Source: a virus
Virus record (IMG/VR): IMGVR_UViG_3300031885_000033
Location: 1-46,110 of that record
Direction: 5' to 3' (one strand)
Length of the DNA stretch: 46,110 nt
Shown: one piece after another, positions 29,884-36,226 of the stretch
Numbering within the stretch: position 1 is the first letter of the stretch
Layout: each line of letters starts with the position of its first letter
The notes under the pieces: model-generated
Databases searched by the model: none
Told to the model about the DNA's origin: nothing
The model's input: only the letters and a program-made list of their open reading frames with translations
Translations under genes and position numbers: made by a program

Positions 29884-30803
29884 GTATACCTCTCTGCATT
29901 GATCTGTACTGCGGCCTCGGAGGCTGGGCTCATGGGTTTCTCGCGGAGGGCTACTGGGTTGTGGGCTTCGACATTGAGCGGCGTCCCTATCCCGGTTTGC
30001 TCGTGCTTCAGGACGTACTCACGCTGCACGGGTCGCAGTTCCGGGACGCTGCGGTGATCGTGGCCAGCCCGCCATGCCAGAACTACTCCTACATGGCGAT
30101 GCCGTGGCAGCGGGCAAAAGCGATAGCGGCGGAGATCCGGGTCGACGGCACGGGCGCGAAACTGCGCAACCTGAACGCCCTCTTCGACGCCTGCTTCCGC
30201 ATCCAACGGGAAGCCAGTGCAGCGGCGGGACATCACATCCCGATGGTGGTCGAGAACGTCAAAGGGGCACAGCCGTGGGTCGGGCGGGCCGCTTGGCATT
30301 ATGGCAGCTACTACCTGTGGGGCGATGTGCCGGCGTTGATGCCGGTTGTCATGCGGGCTCAGAAATTCAACCCAGACGGGACAGGCCACCCGCAGGGGTC
30401 GTGGTTTAAGGTGGCTGATTCCGTCAACCGCAGATCTGGGCGGAAAGTGCCCATGAACGTTCACGAGCACGAGAAGACCGGCAAGCCGGGGAGGTCGTTC
30501 CAATCGGTTGCTGTCGATCACACGAAAAACAACGGTGGCTCGTGGTTCGCCGTCGGCTCGCCGGGACAGAAGGAACTGGGGCACAACCCAGTGCATGACG
30601 GCCTGAAGAACGGCAACGACTGGTTCGGCTCAGGCGAGAACTGCTCTCTTCAGCACTCCCGCAAGGCCGCCTCCGCGCTCATCGCCAAGATACCGTTCCC
30701 GCTGGCGCAGCATATTGCCAGAATCTGTCACCCGGGCCAAAAGGAAAAAAGGGCCGGTCGGGAAGAAACCGTTGGTTTTGTCCCCGCCAGTTGCAGCCGC
30801 TAA
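29880..30803 (+). CDS. C5-cytosine DNA methyltransferase
   Basis: 307 aa from GTG 29880. Motif I is 'IDLYCGLGGWAHGF' (7-20). Motif IV is 'ASPPCQNYS' with catalytic Cys 66. Motif VI is 'VVENV' with Glu 125. The C-terminal part carries the target-recognition region and 'FPLAQHIARIC', a motif X-like helix. It transfers a methyl group from SAM to C5 of cytosine. No restriction partner is adjacent, so protection of phage DNA or host regulation is likely. The C-terminal 30 residues are basic and poorly conserved in style. Confidence 0.85.
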   Translation: MSIPLCIDLYCGLGGWAHGFLAEGYWVVGFDIERRPYPGLLVLQDVLTLHGSQFRDAAVIVASPPCQNYSYMAMPWQRAKAIAAEIRVDGTGAKLRNLNALFDACFRIQREASAAAGHHIPMVVENVKGAQPWVGRAAWHYGSYYLWGDVPALMPVVMRAQKFNPDGTGHPQGSWFKVADSVNRRSGRKVPMNVHEHEKTGKPGRSFQSVAVDHTKNNGGSWFAVGSPGQKELGHNPVHDGLKNGNDWFGSGENCSLQHSRKAASALIAKIPFPLAQHIARICHPGQKEKRAGREETVGFVPASCSR

Positions 30804-30812
30804 CGATCTCAG

Positions 30813-30850
30813 TGGGAGAATCGCGCCGCCCTCGGCGGCGGGAAAGGAGA
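30813..30850 (+). promoter_or_regulatory. Repeated hairpin-plus-SD leader, copy 1
   Basis: 38 nt: a 19-nt block starting TGGGAGAATC, a hairpin CGCCGCC-CTC-GGCGGCG, then GGGAAAGGAGA, the SD of the gene at 30855. It repeats at 31141-31178. Confidence 0.5.
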
Positions 30851-30854
30851 GCAT

Positions 30855-31067
30855 ATGGCTGACCAACAGGGCCAGATCGTACGAGTTCATGGTCCTTATG
30901 AAGACGCGATTATCGCCGCGTGTAGTCTGGCCGAGAAGATCGTCGATGGTCAAGACGCCGACACGCGCAAGCACATATGGACTCGGCATCTGGAGCTAAC
31001 CGGGCCCTTGCACGATCTGGCGATGACGGCCATGACCAACTTCGAGAAGTTCTTTCTACCGAAATGA
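30855..31067 (+). CDS. Small protein, 70 aa, unknown function
   Basis: ATG 30855 behind AAAGGAGA. Helical ('YEDAIIAACSLAEKIVDG'), ending 'AMTNFEKFFLPK'. Style is that of many small phage proteins; not recognised. The message has the repeated leader. Confidence 0.6.
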   Translation: MADQQGQIVRVHGPYEDAIIAACSLAEKIVDGQDADTRKHIWTRHLELTGPLHDLAMTAMTNFEKFFLPK

Positions 31068-31140
31068 ACGGGTTTGTCCCGCGAGTGGAACCCCGGACGC
31101 GGCCGGTTTCCATGCAGCCGGTCGCGCCCTGGAGTTCCGA

Positions 31141-31178
31141 TGGGAGAATCGCGCCGCCCGATGCGGTGGGAAAGGAGA
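31141..31178 (+). promoter_or_regulatory. Repeated hairpin-plus-SD leader, copy 2
   Basis: Same length and same 19-nt 5' block as copy 1, and the same GGGAAAGGAGA 3' block. The middle differs, yet CGCCGC can still pair with GCGGTG using one G.T pair, so the stem is kept. The same bases could also be read as a peptide ('GRIAPPDAVGKE'; copy 1 'GRIAPPSAAGKE'), so a coding origin is not excluded. Confidence 0.45.
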
Positions 31179-31187
31179 AGGAGGCGG

Positions 31188-31298
31188 ATGGCAGCAACAA
31201 AGACCAAAGCGAAGACGAAGCTCAAGACACGAACCGCCGCGGCAGGGGCGGCTCAGCAGGTCGCTGAGACACCCAAGCCGGCCAGGCGGAAACGATAA
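31188..31298 (+). CDS. 36-aa Lys/Ala-rich basic peptide
   Basis: ATG 31188, five bases after GGAGG. The product 'MAATKTKAKTKLKTRTAAAG' and a basic tail look like a small nucleic-acid-binding or histone-H1-like peptide. An overlapping alternative starts at ATG 31064 (ATGA with the gene upstream) and ends at 31267 with 67 acidic/polar residues; only one of the two is likely to be real. Confidence 0.45.
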   Translation: MAATKTKAKTKLKTRTAAAGAAQQVAETPKPARRKR

Positions 31299-31368
31299 TC
31301 TGGCAACCGCGCGGCGCCGACGATCTCGGGGGAGGTGGCGGTGCCGCGCGCTCTAACGGGAGGATGGC

Positions 31369-31530
31369 ATGTTCGACTGGCTGATCGCGGCGGCGATCGC
31401 GGTCGTGGTCCTGGTAGTCTTCACCCTCCTCGTGAATGACTACCAAGGCCGCAAGCGAGGCCAGGAGGAGCGGAAAGCTCTGAAGCGCGCGGTGCATCGT
31501 CTCCAGAAGGAGGGCGATAAACGGCCATGA
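31369..31530 (+). CDS. 53-aa single-span membrane protein
   Basis: ATG 31369 after GGGAGG, too short for usual cut-offs. Residues 3-22 ('DWLIAAAIAVVVLVVFTLLV') form a membrane helix, followed by a basic coil ('RKRGQEERKALKRAVHRL'). It overlaps the next gene by ATGA. Holin-like or spanin-like topology; no signature. Confidence 0.6.
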   Translation: MFDWLIAAAIAVVVLVVFTLLVNDYQGRKRGQEERKALKRAVHRLQKEGDKRP

Positions 31531-32003
31531 GACGAACGAAAGTAGTGGCAATCTCAGTGGTCTTGCTGTTGCTGTGTTTCCTGGCAGGCGCGGTCGTATA
31601 TCTCGCCGCGCAGTCTGGCTTCGGACAGGCGTACGTGTGGGTCTGGACCGGGTCCACCTGGCGGCATAGACCACTCACCGGCAGTGCGGTAACGATCACC
31701 CCGACCGGCGTGGAGATCAACGCCGCGCCAAGCAAGGAATACCGCTTCAACGCCGGGTTCTGGACTGTGCAGATCGCCGGCACAAACCAGGTCGAGGTCA
31801 ACCTGGATTCGACCTACGTCCTCTATCGCGTCATTCCCCCGGCCCTGCCCGGACCATGCTCCATCGGGGGCGCGGCCTTGGGGCAGGGCCTCCTGGCGGT
31901 CGGCGCGGATGGCTACGCCTATTTCTGCATCCCGGCGGCTTCGGAAACGGGTGCCCAGAGCACGTACATATGGGCGCGGACACCATTGGAAACAACGTGG
32001 TGA
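31527..32003 (+). CDS. Membrane-anchored beta-rich protein
   Basis: 158 aa, ATG 31527. Residues 6-28 form a signal anchor ('VVAISVVLLLLCFLAGAVVY'), followed by an exported beta-rich domain with two Cys ('GPCSIGGA', 'YFCIPAA'). Together with the preceding small membrane protein it could form an envelope-active pair (for example lysis), but this is inference from topology. Confidence 0.55.
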   Translation: MRRTKVVAISVVLLLLCFLAGAVVYLAAQSGFGQAYVWVWTGSTWRHRPLTGSAVTITPTGVEINAAPSKEYRFNAGFWTVQIAGTNQVEVNLDSTYVLYRVIPPALPGPCSIGGAALGQGLLAVGADGYAYFCIPAASETGAQSTYIWARTPLETTW

Positions 32004-32010
32004 TCGCGGA

Positions 32011-32229
32011 CTACGACAGGTAGCCCTGGCGGTCTCGTTCAGACGGGCTGAGGAGCACGATCAGCCCGACGATCAGGAGGCCTAGCCCCAACCACCGCAG
32101 GACCTGTCCGATACCGGACGCCTCGCTCCGCGCGGCCCGCAGGTCCTCGCGCATGTGGCAGTCCTGCCGGGCACAGACCAGCGCCAGCTTCGCTGTAGAT
32201 GCTGGTAGGACTCCTATACTCCCATCCAT
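32011..32229 (-). CDS. Small minus-strand membrane protein
   Basis: 72 aa on the minus strand from ATG 32229; the open frame extends upstream to 32394 but over the terminase start. GC-rich third positions support coding, and the plus strand here is full of stops. 'LVCARQDCHMREDLRAARSE' is followed by a C-terminal membrane helix ('VLRWLGLGLLIVGLIVLL'). It converges with the gene ending at 32003. Topology is holin-like; family unknown. The remaining gap 32230-32336 shows nothing else beyond a poor promoter-like TTGCGA/GATATA pair. Confidence 0.5.
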   Translation of the reverse strand: MDGSIGVLPASTAKLALVCARQDCHMREDLRAARSEASGIGQVLRWLGLGLLIVGLIVLLSPSERDRQGYLS

Positions 32230-32336
32230 ACCTCCATTCTGAGGCGTAAGTCTCTCAGGATCAATAGGTTCAAGCCAATCAGGCCTTGCATTGCGATAGA
32301 CTGAGTTCACTGGCGATATAGGGCAGGGGGAACTCT

Positions 32337-32975
32337 CTGGCCGGACGATCGCCAGCCGGGAAGAAGGCGCGCGGAAAGGGCCGTAGGCTTGCACCTCCGA
32401 CCTTAGCGCCCCGCCGCCGTCCTCCCGTCAAGCCGGCCAGAAAACCCCCTTCGCGCCGGATCAACACCGGCGCGTCCCGGCGTCCCGCGCCTCCAAGCCC
32501 GCCCAAAACGGGCGCCTCCCTCCGCCGCGAGGCGCGCCGCCAGCGCGCCGCAGGAGGGATACTGTCGGGAACGACAGTATCCAGCCTGGCCCGCCAGGAA
32601 GGCCTGAGCCGCTCCCACCTCAGCCGTGAAATCAACTCGCCCGAGACGCGCCTGCTTATGGCCGACCTGCTGGCCAGGCATCGTGAGCGGATCGAAAAGC
32701 TCGTTGGTAAGGGTCTAACCCGTATCGGACAAGCCCTCGATGCCCATGCCGCCGAGATCGTAGTAGCGTCCCAAGAACAAACCAAAACCAAGAGCGGCAC
32801 CAAACAGACGCGCGAATACAAATCCGTGCGCGCCGGCGTGGACCACTACGCTCGCATGACAGGTGTGAAGCGGCTGCTGGAAACCATCGAGGCCGCCCGC
32901 TCCCAGGATGATCGGCCGCAGGGCCAGACCATCACCTTCGAGATGTTTCTGACGCTACTCAAGCAGGCGTCCTGA
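32337..32975 (+). CDS. terS: Small terminase subunit, apparently with a CTG start
   Basis: The only canonical start in frame is ATG 32658, but the frame upstream clearly codes: 'TVSSLARQEGLSRSHLSREI' then 'NSPETRLLMADLLARHRERI' is the winged/HTH DNA-binding part typical of small terminases. Going back to the first stop (32318) there is no ATG, GTG or TTG. CTG 32337 follows AGGGGGAA at a good distance and gives a natural basic N-terminus ('MAGRSPAGKKARGKGRR'), total 212 aa. The protein recognises phage DNA and feeds the motor at 33499. The C-terminal half is helical and oligomerising. The function call is firm; the start is an inference. Confidence 0.65.
   Translation: MAGRSPAGKKARGKGRRLAPPTLAPRRRPPVKPARKPPSRRINTGASRRPAPPSPPKTGASLRREARRQRAAGGILSGTTVSSLARQEGLSRSHLSREINSPETRLLMADLLARHRERIEKLVGKGLTRIGQALDAHAAEIVVASQEQTKTKSGTKQTREYKSVRAGVDHYARMTGVKRLLETIEAARSQDDRPQGQTITFEMFLTLLKQAS
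32557..32582. repeat. Perfect 11-bp inverted repeat inside terS
   Basis: GGATACTGTCG (32557-32567) and CGACAGTATCC (32572-32582) with a GGAA loop, just upstream of the HTH codons. Headful phages often carry pac inside terS, so it is a pac candidate. As RNA it would be a stable hairpin right after GCAGGAGGG. Confidence 0.6.
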
Positions 32976-33502
32976 TGGACATCGTCGCGCGCAACCGGCT
33001 GATCGAAGAGAATATCGAGGGCGTGCGCGCCATCGCTGCGCGTTTGGCGCGCCGCCTGCCCCCATCGTTCGACCGCGAGGACCTAGTGCAGCAGGGTTGC
33101 CTCGGGCTCATCGACGCCGCCAACTGCTACGACGGCAGGCCCGGCGTGACGTTCTTCGCGTTCGCCCGCCGGCGCGCGAAGGGCTCCATGCTCGATTACA
33201 TCCGCCGCCGGCACTGGAAGAATGCGACCCTCGGAGGCCTTGAATTGCTGCAACACGAAGCCGCGCCAGATCATACTGAGGACCGCGTCCAGCGGGTCCA
33301 GGAGGCTGCCGAGGTCAACCGCGCGCTGCGCCGACTGCCCGACCGGGAACTGGTGATCATCCAGGGCTTCTATGGCCACGGGCAGACCAACCAGGACATC
33401 GGCCCGGGGCTGAGCATCAAAGGGAGCCGGGTGGGCCAGATCCATCGCCAGGCGCTCGAGCGTCTGCGTCGGAATCTCGGCGGCCTACGCAGAGTGGCAT
33501 GA
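32975..33502 (+). CDS. Sigma-70 family RNA polymerase sigma factor
   Basis: 175 aa, ATG 32975 (TGATG overlap with terS). Region 2 is clear: 'REDLVQQGCLGLIDAANCYD' then 'FFAFARRRAKGSMLDYIRRR' (about 30-85). Region 4 is 'LPDRELVIIQGFYGHGQTNQ' with a recognition helix 'KGSRVGQIHRQALERLRR' (about 115-165). Region 1.1 and much of region 3 are missing, as in FliA/SigB-type or phage sigma factors. It should direct host polymerase to phage promoters, most simply late ones. Lying between terS and terL is unusual. Confidence 0.8.
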   Translation: MDIVARNRLIEENIEGVRAIAARLARRLPPSFDREDLVQQGCLGLIDAANCYDGRPGVTFFAFARRRAKGSMLDYIRRRHWKNATLGGLELLQHEAAPDHTEDRVQRVQEAAEVNRALRRLPDRELVIIQGFYGHGQTNQDIGPGLSIKGSRVGQIHRQALERLRRNLGGLRRVA

Positions 33503-35253
33503 GGAACGCCGACAGGCTGCGCCTGCACGAGTTACACCAGGGCTGGCAGGATCACGCCGCCTGGTGCGCGCAGTGCCTCACGATTCCGGAACGCAGTGGG
33601 CGCGTGGTGCAGTTGGAGCCTTGGCCGGCGCACCGGCGCCTGGCCCACGCCATCAAGAAGCAGCGCGCGCGCGGGCGGCCTGCGCGGATCGTGTATCTGA
33701 AACCCCGCCGGGTTAGCGTGAGTGTGGGCTGCTGCGCCGAGCTTTTTCAATCGGTGCCGTTCCTGACCGGCCAGCACGGCTTCATTGTCAGTTACCAGAA
33801 GGATTCGGCCGAGGAGATTTTCAGCTACATCACCCACTTTCAGAACTCGTACCAGCCATATAGGGGACTGATCGGCCTTCCGCGGCTCAAGCGCAAGCCT
33901 AAGGACGCCGACCAGACCTCGGAAAACCGCCGGCGGATCGACTGGGACAATGGCTCCTACATCCGCGTCGCCACCGCCAAGAACGTCAAGACCGGCCGGT
34001 CGTTCGACGTTCGGCACGTCTTGCTCGACGAGTTCGCGTTCTACGACAACGCCGCCAAGCTCATGACCTCGATTCTCCCGTCCGTTCCGGACGACGCGGG
34101 GACTACCGTCATTGTCGCCTCGACCGCCAACGGAGTCGGCGGCCCGTTCTGGGACCTGTGCCAGAAGGCGCAGGACGCCGCCCAGCCGAGCGACTGGGTC
34201 TTTCTGTTCTTTGGATGGTGGGAGCACCCGGGGTATTCCAGAGTGTTGGATGTGCCGGCCGCGGAGTTCCAAGGCACACTCAGTCGCAATCATCCCCTCT
34301 ATGGCGACGAGTTCGCCGAGCGGCAGAACTACAATCTCACTCTCGAGCAACTTAATTGGCGGCGCTGGACCATCGCCGATACCTGCGAGTGGTCGCTCGA
34401 CCGCTTCCGGCAGGAGTATCCCGGCAACGCCGAGGAAGCCTTCCAGGCCAGCGGCCGGCCGCGCTTCAGCCACCGCTTGCTAAACCGTATGCCGGTGATC
34501 CGCGAGGCCGTGACCGGCGAACTCGAGATCGAACACGTCGGGGTACGGCGGCGCGTGGTATTCCGCGCGGGCGAGGAGGGCTGCGGCAGTATGGTGATGT
34601 ACCGGCGACCGGATCCCGAGGGCGAGTACGTGATCGGAGCCGACCCCTCCGAGGGCAAGGATGTGAAATCCGGCGAGCCTGGCAACCAGGACCCGGACTA
34701 CTCCGTCGCCGCGGTGTTCGACGCGCGCACCGGCGAGCAGGTCGCCAAGATTCGCGCCAGGATACAACCCGCCGTGTTTGGCGAGACCCTGTACGCCCTC
34801 GGCTGGTTCTACAACTGGGCCTACGTCGTGCCGGAAGCCAAGGGCGCGGGTCTCGGCACCATCGAGAAGCTCCTGGAAATGCAATACCCGCTCGACAGAC
34901 TCTACAAACGCCAGCCGGAGGCGGATGTGGCGGGTTCAACGCAGTTGCAGTTCTATGGGTACGAGACCACCAACGTCAACCGGCCGCAACTGGTGAGCGC
35001 GCTGGACAACGCGCTGACCGACGGCTCGATCATCCTGCGCGGTCCGAACACAGTCCAGGAGTGCCGGACTTTCGTGATCAAGTCGAGCGGCAAGGCCGAA
35101 CATGCCGAGGGGTGCCACGACGATGAGGTTATCGCCGTCGCCCTCGCGGTAATCGGCCTCCGGAGCATGCCGCGGCGCAAGCCGAAATTGCCTGCCGAAG
35201 CCCGTGGTGGTGTAACGAAGTGGGGCCGGCGGCGATTGGTGGATGAGGATTGA
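33499..35253 (+). CDS. terL: Large terminase subunit (packaging ATPase/nuclease)
   Basis: 584 aa, ATG 33499 (ATGA overlap). Deviant Walker A 'LKPRRVSVSVG' (67-77), lacking the usual Gly before the Ser. Walker B is 'HVLLDEFAF' with Asp 177 and Glu 178. The coupling motif is 'STANG' (208-212). The nuclease residues are Asp 382 ('GADPSEG'), Glu 446 ('VPEAKGAG') and Asp 541/542 ('HDDEVIA'). The protein pumps DNA into the prohead and cuts it. Length is normal for the family. Confidence 0.9.
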   Translation: MRNADRLRLHELHQGWQDHAAWCAQCLTIPERSGRVVQLEPWPAHRRLAHAIKKQRARGRPARIVYLKPRRVSVSVGCCAELFQSVPFLTGQHGFIVSYQKDSAEEIFSYITHFQNSYQPYRGLIGLPRLKRKPKDADQTSENRRRIDWDNGSYIRVATAKNVKTGRSFDVRHVLLDEFAFYDNAAKLMTSILPSVPDDAGTTVIVASTANGVGGPFWDLCQKAQDAAQPSDWVFLFFGWWEHPGYSRVLDVPAAEFQGTLSRNHPLYGDEFAERQNYNLTLEQLNWRRWTIADTCEWSLDRFRQEYPGNAEEAFQASGRPRFSHRLLNRMPVIREAVTGELEIEHVGVRRRVVFRAGEEGCGSMVMYRRPDPEGEYVIGADPSEGKDVKSGEPGNQDPDYSVAAVFDARTGEQVAKIRARIQPAVFGETLYALGWFYNWAYVVPEAKGAGLGTIEKLLEMQYPLDRLYKRQPEADVAGSTQLQFYGYETTNVNRPQLVSALDNALTDGSIILRGPNTVQECRTFVIKSSGKAEHAEGCHDDEVIAVALAVIGLRSMPRRKPKLPAEARGGVTKWGRRRLVDED

Positions 35254-35805
35254 GTGGGCACATCCGTCAACCGTGGCGTCGCCGTCGCCAACGCCTCACC
35301 CAGTTGCGTGTACTGCCACGGGGAGGGCGCGCGGCGCCGCCTCGGGACCTGCCGGTGTGTGTTGCGGGAGGTCTTCCGGATATGTTTGGAGCAGTACCGC
35401 TACTCGGTGGAAAATGGCCTCGCGCTGAACCGCTGCTGTGTCACTGAGATCAGCCGCGGTGGCAAGATTCTGACCGGTTTGCCGCACGCCGAATACGTGG
35501 CGGACTTCGAGCTGGCGGTCTATCGGGCCCTGAGTCCGGCGAGGCGGAAGTTGTTCGATCTGCGTTTCGCCCAAGGCCGGACTTACAGGGATTGTCTGGG
35601 GGATCTGGGCCTGAGGAGAGGCGAGTTCTTCCACCAGACCTACACGGTGATGGAGTTGGTCGGCACCGAATGCCTGAAGGGCCTGTATCCTCTCGACGAG
35701 TATTTCGGCGCGCGCCGGGTGGTGATGGGGCAACTCAATGATTCGGCTCCTTCAACTCTTCAGAGCCACAGATGCCACCGGCCAGCCTTCATGCCGGCAG
35801 CCTGA
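35254..35805 (+). CDS. Cys-rich protein with sigma-region-4-like helices, possible late regulator
   Basis: 183 aa from GTG 35254, directly after the terL stop. N-terminal 'CVYCHGEGARRRLGTCRC' can bind zinc. Residues about 90-140 ('LSPARRKLFDLRFAQGRTYR') read like sigma region 4 or ArpU/RinA-type late regulators. The C-terminal 20 residues look like read-through and may be dispensable. A transcription role together with the sigma factor at 32975 is possible, but this is inference. Confidence 0.5.
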   Translation: MGTSVNRGVAVANASPSCVYCHGEGARRRLGTCRCVLREVFRICLEQYRYSVENGLALNRCCVTEISRGGKILTGLPHAEYVADFELAVYRALSPARRKLFDLRFAQGRTYRDCLGDLGLRRGEFFHQTYTVMELVGTECLKGLYPLDEYFGARRVVMGQLNDSAPSTLQSHRCHRPAFMPAA

Positions 35806-35806
35806 T

Positions 35807-36226
35807 ATGAAACTGAAACTCCCCAGAAATTACCGCGACGTCGTCGACGAATTGGGCGCCGTGCAGGATAAGTTGGGCGACCTCGCTCTCATGGTTAAAG
35901 CCCTGGTCGAACGCGAGAAGGAACTTCGCAGCCAGGTGCTGAGCTGGTGCGAGAAACTCCCCGCCGACGAAGACACGGGCCTGGAAGGATCGCGGTATGC
36001 GCTGGCGATCAGCCCGCGGCGAACCGAGCGCACAATTACCTCGATGGCTAGGCTCCTGAAGCGACTGGGGCTGCGCCTCTTTCTGAAGGGTTGCAGCATC
36101 CCGCTCAAGTACATCGACGAGCACCTCGCGGCGCTCGATCAGAAGGGCCTCATCAGCGAGGCCCGGACCGGAGCCCGCGTCATCACCACGTTGCCGAGAA
36201 TGGCGGCAGCGAAAAGGGCCGCGTAG
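35807..36226 (+). CDS. Coiled-coil protein upstream of portal, unknown function
   Basis: 139 aa from ATG 35807, one base after the previous stop; an in-frame ATG at 35738 overlaps the previous gene. A coiled coil ('LGAVQDKLGDLALMVKALVE') is followed by 'RYALAISPRRTERTITSMAR' and a C-terminal 'LKYIDEHLAALDQKGL'. The layout recalls small phage Gam- or Gp157-like proteins, but the match is too weak to name. Its stop abuts the portal ATG. Confidence 0.55.
   Translation: MKLKLPRNYRDVVDELGAVQDKLGDLALMVKALVEREKELRSQVLSWCEKLPADEDTGLEGSRYALAISPRRTERTITSMARLLKRLGLRLFLKGCSIPLKYIDEHLAALDQKGLISEARTGARVITTLPRMAAAKRAA

Noticed and set aside
31064-31267. 67-aa plus-strand frame with an ATGA overlap
   Set aside because: Its second half conflicts with the better SD-backed gene at 31188 and the codon bias fades; kept only as an alternative reading.
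32279-32821. 180-aa minus-strand open frame across the terminase start
   Set aside because: It opposes the HTH-containing small terminase frame and has a shadow-like Arg/Ser/Leu composition.
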